Shown: one piece after another, positions 24,938 to 31,087 of the stretch
Position numbering within the stretch: the stretch's first letter is position 1
How the letters are laid out: every line of letters starts with the position of its first letter
Origin: Candidatus Hungatella pullicola
Lineage (GTDB): Bacteria > Bacillota > Clostridia > Lachnospirales > Lachnospiraceae
Assembly (NCBI GenBank): GCA_019114305.1
Contig: DXFU01000086.1
Coordinates: 1 to 34,426 of the forward strand
Direction of reading: 5' to 3'
DNA: 34,426 bases
The notes under the pieces: generated by a model
What the model was told of the DNA's origin: nothing
The model's database searches: none
The model's input: only the letters and a program-made list of their open reading frames with translations
Position numbers and translations under genes: made by a program

Positions 24938-25813
24938 ATGGATATCAATTATGAATTGTATAAAGTATTTTACCATGTGGCTGCTACTCTCAGCTTTTCA
25001 GAAGCTTCCAAGCAGCTGTTTATCTCCCAGTCGGCGGTCAGCCAGTCCATTAAGGTTCTGGAAAAAAAGCTGAATCAGACACTTTTTATCCGAAGCACAA
25101 AGAAAGTCCAACTTACACCGGAGGGGGAAATCCTCTTAAAACACATAGAACCGGCCATTAATCTGATTCAGAAGGGAGAAAACCAGCTTCTTGAGGCAAA
25201 CACTTTAAACGGCGGTCAGCTGCGCATCGGGGCCAGCGATACGATCTGCCGCTACTATCTCATTCCCTATCTGGGACAGTTTCATAAGCAGTATCCAAAC
25301 GTTCACATAAAGGTCACCAATCAGACCTCTATTGAATGTGCCCGTCTTCTGGAAAACGGCCAGGTGGATTTTATTATAACCAATTACCCCAATTCCGGAC
25401 TGTCCAACGCCCAGAACATCCGGGTTATCAATGAATTCAGGGATGTTTTCGTAGCCAACCGCCAGTATTTTCCTCTGGAAGGGCAAAAGGTAAGTCTGGA
25501 AAAACTGCAGACCTATCCAATCCTGATGCTGGACAGGAAAAGCACTACCAGCGAATTCCTCCACCATATTTTTCAAAAGCATCAGCTGGATCTGGTGCCT
25601 GAAATCGAAATCAGCAGCAATGATCTGCTTATAGACCTGGCCCGCATTGGTCTTGGCATCGCCTTTGTTCCCGATTTTTGTATTCCGGCAGACGACAAGG
25701 ATCTTTTTATTGTGGATCTTACGGAAAACCTTCCGGACAGGCAGATGGTGGTAGCCTACAATGAAAATCTTCCAGTGTCACAGGCTTCCAGGCATTTCAT
25801 GTCCATTCTGTAA
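24938..25813 (+). CDS. LysR-family transcriptional regulator
   Basis: A 291-residue DNA-binding regulator. The winged helix-turn-helix occupies about 1-60 (FSEASKQLFISQSAVSQSIK is the classic LysR helix pair). A linker helix and a periplasmic-binding-like effector domain follow (about 88-291). AAGGAGG lies about eight bases before the ATG. It is divergent from the sigma-like/phosphatase operon with nearly touching promoters. LysR proteins often control the divergent neighbour, so this is the first target to suspect. The effector is unknown. Its last 36 bases overlap, tail to tail, the end of the helicase gene on the other strand. Confidence 0.93.
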   Translation: MDINYELYKVFYHVAATLSFSEASKQLFISQSAVSQSIKVLEKKLNQTLFIRSTKKVQLTPEGEILLKHIEPAINLIQKGENQLLEANTLNGGQLRIGASDTICRYYLIPYLGQFHKQYPNVHIKVTNQTSIECARLLENGQVDFIITNYPNSGLSNAQNIRVINEFRDVFVANRQYFPLEGQKVSLEKLQTYPILMLDRKSTTSEFLHHIFQKHQLDLVPEIEISSNDLLIDLARIGLGIAFVPDFCIPADDKDLFIVDLTENLPDRQMVVAYNENLPVSQASRHFMSIL

Positions 25814-28168
25814 ACGTTCCCGCATTTTCCAGAACTGATCCAGAACCTGGCCCGCGTTTCCCAGCTGAACAGGATAATACTCATCCCACTCTCTGGGGAA
25901 CAGGGCCTGGTATTCCGGACTTAAAAACCGGTCGTCCAATAAGGCTATAACCCCTTCATCCTCGGCGGTGCGTATCACCCGCCCCGCTGCCTGCATCACT
26001 TTATTCATTCCGGGATACTGATAAGCATAAGCAAATCCCTTCTTGTCCTTTTCCTCAAAATAATCCCTTAAAATCTCCTGCTCTGTACACACCATAGGAA
26101 GACCGCAGCCTACAAGAATCACTCCAATTAGACTTTCTTTTCTGAGATCGATCCCTTCCGAAAAAATTCCTCCCATAACACAAAGCCCAATTAGGGAAGC
26201 ATCCCGTTCTTTCTGAAATTCATTGAGGAATCCCTCTCTTTCCTCCTCATCCATATTAGACTCCTGTGACAGGAGCTGATACGCATCTTCCTTTTCCAGC
26301 AGGCTTTTTACCTGGCTCATGTAATAGTAAGAAGGGAAAAAAACCAGATAATTTCCTTTTTTTGCCCCGGCAATCACCTGAATGTATTGGGATATTCTGG
26401 CATATTCTCTTGGATTTCTTCTGGTATACCGGCTGCTTACATCTCCCGCCACCATCAAAAGCCGTTTCTTTCTGTCAAAAGGAGACTGCGCATAGACCGC
26501 GTACTCTTCCTGACTGCCGCTCAGCAGTTCCTTATAATATTGAATTGGAAGCAGGGTAGCCGAGAAAAACACGGTACAGGTTCCCTTATCCAGACATTCC
26601 TTCAAATTGCCGGCAGGATTGATGCAGAACAGACGAAGGATAAAGGTTTTGTCCGGCATAAATTCCGTATAAATCCGGTATCTGTCATCCACTCTGTCAT
26701 AGATCGAAACAAAATCCCGGACAGCAAAGTAAAAATCCAGAACCAGATCCCTGTCCTGAAACTCCTCATATTCGTCAAGAAACGTTTCCAGTCGGCCATA
26801 CAGCTCCACAGCTGCCATAGCGAAAGGCCCTATATCTGCAAGAATTTTGTATCCCTCACACTCCCTCTTCATCTCCAGCATCAGCCGATTGCACCGCTCC
26901 AGACTCCGTTTAAGCTTTCTGTCCATTTCCCCCACAATTTTCTTAATGGAAAGGATATCCTCCTTGCACAGACTGGCGCTGTACATCTCTCTGGCTCTTG
27001 CTACCAGATTATGAGCCTCATCTACAAGGAACAGATAATTGCCCCCGGTGCCTTCTGAAAAATACCGTTTTAAACGAACGTTGGGATCAAATACATAATT
27101 ATAGTCGCAGATCACTCCGTCCACCCAGTTGCTGATATCCAGGCAGAATTCAAAGGGGCAGATCTGATACTTTCGGGCGTACTCTAAAATCAGTTCTCTG
27201 GTAATTCCCTGATGTTCATGAATGACAGCAAATACGCCATCCCCCACCCGGTCGTAATGGCCCTTTGCCCAGGGACAGGCATCAGGATTGCACTCCGGCT
27301 TTTCCAGAAAGCACAGCTTTTCCTTAGCAGTTATGGTCACATGACTGAAATAAAGTCCTTTTTCTCTCAGAAGCTCAAAGGTCTCCTCCGCCACTTTTCT
27401 TGTAATGGTTCTGGCTGTCAGATAAAAAATCTTGTCTCCCAGTCCCTCGCCAACAGCCTTCAAAGCGGGGAACACTACAGACAGCGTTTTTCCGATTCCT
27501 GTAGGCGCCTGAATAAACAGATTTCTTCTTCTGGCAATGGAGCGGTAGACAGCCACCGCCAGCTCCTTCTGCCCTTTTCTGTAGGGGAACGGGAAGGTAA
27601 GCTCCTTTAATGACTGATCTCTGTAAAGGCTATGACGGGAAAGGTATCTTGCCCATTTGAAATACTCGTGAATCAGTCCATGAAACCATTGCTCCAGCTC
27701 TTCAAAAGTCTTTTCCACCTGAAATCGTTTGATCTCTTCCGTTTCTATATTACAGTAGGTCATCTGAAGAACCGCTCCCGGAAGACCTTTGTCAAAGCAG
27801 TAAAAATATCCATAGCACATAGCTTGAGCAAGATGGACCACAACAGGTTCTTCCAGATATTTCAGATCCATATACACCCCTTTGATCTCATCAATGATTA
27901 CCTGTCCCGGCCTGTCTACAATTCCGTCAGCCCTTCCCTCCACCAAAAGAACAAAATCTTCTTCCTCCACCTGGTGTTTCATGGTTACCTCTGCCTGGTA
28001 ATCTGCCCCCATACGTTTCTGAATCTTTCTGTGGATTCTGCTCCCCTCCTGCATTGCCGTCTTTTCAGTACCGGAGGTTCTCCGGTTGTCTATATCACCG
28101 GATCGGAGGACAAACTCTACCAGATTTCTCACTGAAATTTTAATTTCCTTCTTTTTCTCTTCGCTCAT
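25778..28168 (-). CDS. PD-(D/E)XK nuclease fused to an Fe-S XPD/DinG-like helicase
   Basis: A 796-residue protein. Residues 10-165 are a RecB/Cas4-like nuclease: H46 in SRIHRKIQ, D81 in GRADGI, E94-x-K96 in DEIKG, and Q115/Y119 in QAMCYGY. The rest is a superfamily 2 Rad3/XPD-type helicase, with Walker A APTGIGKT (221-228), DEAH box VDEAHN (383-386) and motif VI QAAGRVIR. The Fe-S domain cysteines are C286-x6-C293-x4-C298-x38-C337, with a further C342. All motifs look intact, so a 5'-3' unwinding and cutting enzyme for DNA repair is likely. The ATG at 28168 lies downstream of GGGGAAAGGC. The ATG at 28207 sits directly after a terminator U-tract, has no ribosome site, and is rejected. The 3' end overlaps the LysR gene by 36 bases. 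Confidence 0.88.
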   Translation of the reverse strand: MSEEKKKEIKISVRNLVEFVLRSGDIDNRRTSGTEKTAMQEGSRIHRKIQKRMGADYQAEVTMKHQVEEEDFVLLVEGRADGIVDRPGQVIIDEIKGVYMDLKYLEEPVVVHLAQAMCYGYFYCFDKGLPGAVLQMTYCNIETEEIKRFQVEKTFEELEQWFHGLIHEYFKWARYLSRHSLYRDQSLKELTFPFPYRKGQKELAVAVYRSIARRRNLFIQAPTGIGKTLSVVFPALKAVGEGLGDKIFYLTARTITRKVAEETFELLREKGLYFSHVTITAKEKLCFLEKPECNPDACPWAKGHYDRVGDGVFAVIHEHQGITRELILEYARKYQICPFEFCLDISNWVDGVICDYNYVFDPNVRLKRYFSEGTGGNYLFLVDEAHNLVARAREMYSASLCKEDILSIKKIVGEMDRKLKRSLERCNRLMLEMKRECEGYKILADIGPFAMAAVELYGRLETFLDEYEEFQDRDLVLDFYFAVRDFVSIYDRVDDRYRIYTEFMPDKTFILRLFCINPAGNLKECLDKGTCTVFFSATLLPIQYYKELLSGSQEEYAVYAQSPFDRKKRLLMVAGDVSSRYTRRNPREYARISQYIQVIAGAKKGNYLVFFPSYYYMSQVKSLLEKEDAYQLLSQESNMDEEEREGFLNEFQKERDASLIGLCVMGGIFSEGIDLRKESLIGVILVGCGLPMVCTEQEILRDYFEEKDKKGFAYAYQYPGMNKVMQAAGRVIRTAEDEGVIALLDDRFLSPEYQALFPREWDEYYPVQLGNAGQVLDQFWKMRERLQNGHEMPGSL

Positions 28169-28207
28169 GCCTTTCCCCTTTATTCCCCCGCCTGTTTCTT
28201 CCGCCAT

Positions 28208-28248
28208 AAAAAAAGGGAACAGGGGACCTTTTGTCCTCTCTTCCCTTT
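28208..28248 (-). terminator. Intrinsic terminator of the HPr-like gene
   Basis: On the minus strand AAAGGGAA pairs with TTCCCTTT, and the stem continues as AGAGGAC/GTCCCCT with mismatches, for about 14 paired positions around an AAAAG loop. Seven T residues follow (28208-28214). The U-tract ends one base before the first possible ATG of the helicase frame. Confidence 0.85.
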
Positions 28249-28284
28249 CTCCTGTTGCTTTTCATCTGATTTCTTCATTTCGTT

Positions 28285-28530
28285 TTATGCTGCTGTGCGC
28301 TTTTTGGAAGCCTTCTCTGCCAAAAAGGCTTCAAATTCCTCATTCTCACCGTTGAAGGTGACAGTCAGCTCACGGGTGAGATCCAGACTTAAAACGCCTA
28401 AAATAGATTTTGCGTCAATGGTTACTCTATTGTAATATACGTCAATATCAAAGTCACACTTAGTAGCAGCTGCAACGAATTCTTTTGCCTCCGCAACAGT
28501 TGGAAGCATAATTTTAAAATTCTTCATCAT
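28285..28530 (-). CDS. HPr-like protein lacking the phosphocarrier histidine
   Basis: An 81-residue protein matching the HPr fold of the sugar phosphotransferase system. The segment DAKSILGVLSLD (39-50) aligns with the conserved region around regulatory Ser46, giving Ser42 here. The HARPA active site that should carry His15 is absent (the equivalent stretch is TVAEAKEF), and the protein contains no histidine at all. It cannot pass phosphate from enzyme I, but it could still be a target for a Ser kinase such as HprK or act as a regulatory decoy, in the way Crh lacks the histidine in Bacillus. AAAAGGAG lies two bases before the first ATG (28536) and eight before the ATG at 28530, so I use the latter. 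Its own promoter and terminator make it monocistronic. Confidence 0.85.
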   Translation of the reverse strand: MMKNFKIMLPTVAEAKEFVAAATKCDFDIDVYYNRVTIDAKSILGVLSLDLTRELTVTFNGENEEFEAFLAEKASKKRTAA

Positions 28531-28577
28531 AGTCATAACTCCTTTTCAAAAAAGACAATTAAAAAGTTATTGCAGTA

Positions 28578-28606
28578 CTTATAACATTTTTGTTTCTATT
28601 TGTCAA
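28578..28606 (-). promoter_or_regulatory. Promoter of the HPr-like gene
   Basis: On the minus strand a perfect TTGACA (28601-28606), 17 bases, TATAAG (28578-28583). The leader is about 40 bases. Confidence 0.8.
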
Positions 28607-28855
28607 ATTTGATGACATAATTTTCCAGTTATGATTTTATGTGAATTTTAACTTGTTTTTCCACCTTAACCATTGCATATATTATATTTTTTCACAAAAC
28701 CTTCCGAAACTTCAGGGAATCACTCCTATGTCTTTTCCTTTTGTCAAGTGTTTTTTTTATTTTTCTTATGGATTTTTCATCAAAAAACGCCAAACCACTG
28801 TGGTCTGTCCTCTTTAATCCGACTTTTCTCTGTAACAAACACAAAAATGAGAAAA
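28607..28855. other. AT-rich gene-free stretch between the HPr-like and tRNA-Trp genes
   Basis: About 250 bases with long T runs (for example 28750-28760) and no reading frame with a convincing ribosome site. It separates the HPr-like promoter from the tRNA terminator. No conserved RNA, repeat or attachment site was recognised. Confidence 0.5.
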
Positions 28856-28856
28856 C

Positions 28857-28886
28857 AAAAAACAGCTAAAATCCTTGATTCCAAGG
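28857..28886 (-). terminator. Probable terminator of tRNA-Trp
   Basis: On the minus strand CCTTG-GAAT-CAAGG forms a short perfect stem. Outside it GCT/AGC can also pair, and then TTTTTTGTTTT follows. It begins about 30 bases after the tRNA 3' end. Confidence 0.6.
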
Positions 28887-28916
28887 CTTCAGCCGTCCTG
28901 ATGCTTGCTTATATAA

Positions 28917-28987
28917 CAGGGGAAGAGGGGCTCGAACCCCCATTTACGGTTTTGGAGACCGTTGCTCTACCATTGAACTATTCCCCT
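28917..28987 (-). tRNA. tRNA-Trp (anticodon CCA)
   Basis: A full cloverleaf of 71 nucleotides. The acceptor stem AGGGGAA pairs with TTCCCCT. The D arm is GTTC/GAGC. The anticodon arm is ACGGT-CTCCAAA-ACCGT with anticodon CCA, and the T arm is GGGGG-TTCGAGC-CCCTC. The discriminator base is G, as expected for tryptophan. The 3' CCA is not encoded, so it must be added by the nucleotidyltransferase. It stands alone with its own promoter and terminator. Confidence 0.97.
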
Positions 28988-29018
28988 TTATTTTATGCTC
29001 TCACCTGAGCACTTTGGA

Positions 29019-29047
29019 AGTATAACACAGTTTTTTCTAAATTGCAA
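29019..29047 (-). promoter_or_regulatory. Promoter of tRNA-Trp
   Basis: On the minus strand TTGCAA (29042-29047), 17 bases, TATACT (29019-29024), about 32 bases before the tRNA 5' end. It lies immediately downstream of the radA terminator. Confidence 0.7.
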
Positions 29048-29056
29048 GAGTTTTTC

Positions 29057-29081
29057 AAAAAAAATATTTAAAACCTTAAAT
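29057..29081 (-). terminator. Terminator of radA
   Basis: On the minus strand ATTTAA-GGTT-TTAAAT (29066-29081) is a 6-bp AT-only stem followed by eight T residues (29057-29064). Just before it, AGCAGCC (29099-29105) can pair with GGCCTGCT (29082-29089) with one bulge. The two stems together probably end the transcript. Confidence 0.65.
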
Positions 29082-29105
29082 AGCAGGCCAAACTATCAGG
29101 CTGCT

Positions 29106-30500
29106 TTACAGCAGCCCTATGGCCTCCCTGATATTTTCCACACCTATCAGCTTAATCTTTCCGGTCTGTTTCATTTTATCCAGACAAATTCTGGGAAGAA
29201 TACAGGTGTGAAATCCCAATTTTTCCGCCTCCCAGGCCCTCTGCTGGGCCATGGACACGGCCCTTACCTCTCCAGAAAGACCTACCTCTCCAAAAATCAC
29301 TGTCTTAGAGTCTACAGCCCGGTCCTTCATGCTGGAAACAATAGCCATAACAATGGCCAGATCCAGGGCTGGCTCATTCATCTTCATACCTCCAGCAATA
29401 TTGATGTAGGCATCAAAATGGGACAAATCATACCTGCATCGCTTTTCCAGAACTGCCATAAGAAGATTGACTCTGTTATAATCCGTTCCTGCTGCCGTTC
29501 TTCTGGGCATTCCAAATACTGTAGGAGTTACAAGAGCCTGAACCTCTAAAAGCACCGGCCTTGTTCCCTCCATGGAACAGGCTACCACGCCTCCTGACGC
29601 ATCTTCCGGTCTTCCATTGAGCATGTACTCCGACGGATTTTTCACCTCAGCCAGACCATTTTCCAGCATTTCAAAAACGCCGATCTCATTGGTTGATCCG
29701 AAACGATTCTTCACCCCCCGGATAATCCGGTAGGAAGCGCTTCTCTCACCTTCAAAGTAGAGCACGGTATCCACCATATGCTCCAAAACTCTCGGCCCTG
29801 CCACTACTCCCTCTTTGGTCACATGACCTACAATGAATACAGCAATCCCCCTGCCCTTGGCAATCTGCATCAGAAGATTGGTAGACTCTCTTACCTGGCT
29901 GACACTTCCGGGAGCTGAAGCAATCTCCTCCCTGAACATGGTCTGAATAGAATCTATAATTACTACATCCGGTTTTTCCTCCTCTATGGCCGTGTCAATC
30001 AGCTCCAAGTTAGTCTCACAGAGGAAAAGAGGTTCTCCGCTTACCGCTCCAATCCGGTTTGCCCTAAGCTTAATCTGCTTTAGGGACTCCTCCCCTGATA
30101 TATACAGAACCTTTCTTCCAAATCCCGCAAGATTTCTGCACACCTGGAGAAGAAGAGTGGATTTTCCAATTCCCGGATCTCCTCCTACCAGAACAAGAGA
30201 ACCCTTTACAATTCCTCCTCCCAGCACCCGGTCTAACTCCCCAAATCCTGTTTTCATCCGATCTTGTTCGTCAATGGTAATCTCCGACAGCCTGGAAGGG
30301 CGCACTTTCCCCCTTTCATACTGTCCTCCCTGGGATAAGGCCTGGATCCCCAGCCCTCTTTTCCCAGGCGCCTCCTTTTTTCCAACGGGCTCTTCCACAA
30401 ATGTATTCCACTCTCTGCAGGCCGGACACTGTCCCAGCCATTTTACTGACTCGTACCCGCATTCTTTGCAGAAAAAAGCAGTTCCCTTTCCTTTTGCCAT
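29106..30500 (-). CDS. radA: DNA repair protein RadA (Sms)
   Basis: A branch-migration helicase that helps RecA-mediated recombination. The 464-residue protein has a four-cysteine zinc finger (C11-x2-C14, C25-x2-C28), a RecA-like ATPase with Walker A GGDPGIGKST (106-115), the RadA-specific KNRFG motif (264-268) and a C-terminal Lon-like domain (roughly 300-464). All signatures are intact and the length is usual. AGGAGG lies about seven bases before the ATG. The U-tract of the upstream terminator ends only 15 bases before the start, leaving no room for a separate promoter. Transcription must come from read-through or from a promoter within the upstream gene. In many Firmicutes radA lies near clpC, as it does here. 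Confidence 0.96.
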   Translation of the reverse strand: MAKGKGTAFFCKECGYESVKWLGQCPACREWNTFVEEPVGKKEAPGKRGLGIQALSQGGQYERGKVRPSRLSEITIDEQDRMKTGFGELDRVLGGGIVKGSLVLVGGDPGIGKSTLLLQVCRNLAGFGRKVLYISGEESLKQIKLRANRIGAVSGEPLFLCETNLELIDTAIEEEKPDVVIIDSIQTMFREEIASAPGSVSQVRESTNLLMQIAKGRGIAVFIVGHVTKEGVVAGPRVLEHMVDTVLYFEGERSASYRIIRGVKNRFGSTNEIGVFEMLENGLAEVKNPSEYMLNGRPEDASGGVVACSMEGTRPVLLEVQALVTPTVFGMPRRTAAGTDYNRVNLLMAVLEKRCRYDLSHFDAYINIAGGMKMNEPALDLAIVMAIVSSMKDRAVDSKTVIFGEVGLSGEVRAVSMAQQRAWEAEKLGFHTCILPRICLDKMKQTGKIKLIGVENIREAIGLL

Positions 30501-30515
30501 TTTCTACCTCCTAAT

Positions 30516-30565
30516 AAAAAACCGCCCAAAGCAGGCGAAAGAGCTTCTTACCTGTCTTCAGGCGG
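30516..30565 (-). terminator. Terminator between the 137-residue gene and radA
   Basis: On the minus strand CCGCCTGAAG-A-CAGG pairs with CCTG-CTTTG-GGCGG, with two G-U pairs and one bulge, over a loop of about 15 bases. TTTTTT follows at 30516-30521. It sits between the stop of the upstream gene and the radA ribosome site. Confidence 0.8.
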
Positions 30566-30576
30566 CTTTTATCTAA

Positions 30577-30990
30577 TTATCTTCTTACAATTTTTACAGT
30601 TACCGGTGTTCCCTCATTCAGTTCTACGCTGACAGACAGTTTACCGCTCATATTGGTCATCATTCCCCCGACGGCAATGTCATCTACAAACACCTCATAT
30701 TCCGTATCATTTTCCAGCTGAATGGTAAGCTGGGCATCCTTGTCGCCCTCTACCATAAATTCCACGCCTGAATCCTTTACAGAAAAGTGTTCCACTGCTG
30801 TTCCCGGCACGGATTCATATACAAACATACCGTTTCTTTCAAGCTTGGTGATCTCATAATAGGTTTTTACTTTATATAAATCGCCTTCAAACTCAAAGTC
30901 CTGCAGTTTAGACTTTTTATCTAATTTGTAGTTACCAAAACTGATTGTTCCATCCTGTTCTGTGCGGATTAATTCTTCAATAACCGGCAT
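30577..30990 (-). CDS. Unrecognised 137-residue protein, probably all-beta
   Basis: I do not recognise this family. The protein has no signal peptide, membrane helix or cysteine. It is acidic in the middle, and alternating hydrophobic residues (for example TVKIVRR, YEVFVDDIAV, LSVSVELNEG) suggest a beta-sandwich. It could be a small cytoplasmic binding or adaptor protein, but no catalytic motif is evident. The start has AGGAGGG about seven bases before the ATG, and a TATAAT -10 lies 72 bases upstream. It is located between clpC and radA and ends at a strong terminator. Codon use looks like that of its neighbours, so recent transfer is not suggested. Confidence 0.8.
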   Translation of the reverse strand: MPVIEELIRTEQDGTISFGNYKLDKKSKLQDFEFEGDLYKVKTYYEITKLERNGMFVYESVPGTAVEHFSVKDSGVEFMVEGDKDAQLTIQLENDTEYEVFVDDIAVGGMMTNMSGKLSVSVELNEGTPVTVKIVRR

Positions 30991-31061
30991 GGTTTTGCCC
31001 TCCTAGTATCTTCTTTACTTATCCTTATAGCACTGGAAATTCCACATTTCCATCTTCCATC

Positions 31062-31067
31062 ATTATA
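31062..31067 (-). promoter_or_regulatory. Candidate -10 element for the 137-residue gene
   Basis: On the minus strand TATAAT lies 71 bases before the start codon. The -35 position (TAGCCA at 17 bases) is poor. A small hairpin GGAAAT-GTGGA-ATTTCC (31035-31051) falls in the leader. No clear clpC terminator was found in this gap. Confidence 0.4.
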
Positions 31068-31087
31068 CACGAAATAGGGAAAAATGG

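Noticed and set aside
28673-29008. A 111-codon plus-strand frame across the tRNA-Trp region
   Set aside because: It is antisense to a perfect tRNA and its promoter, has no ribosome site, and reads through T-rich DNA.
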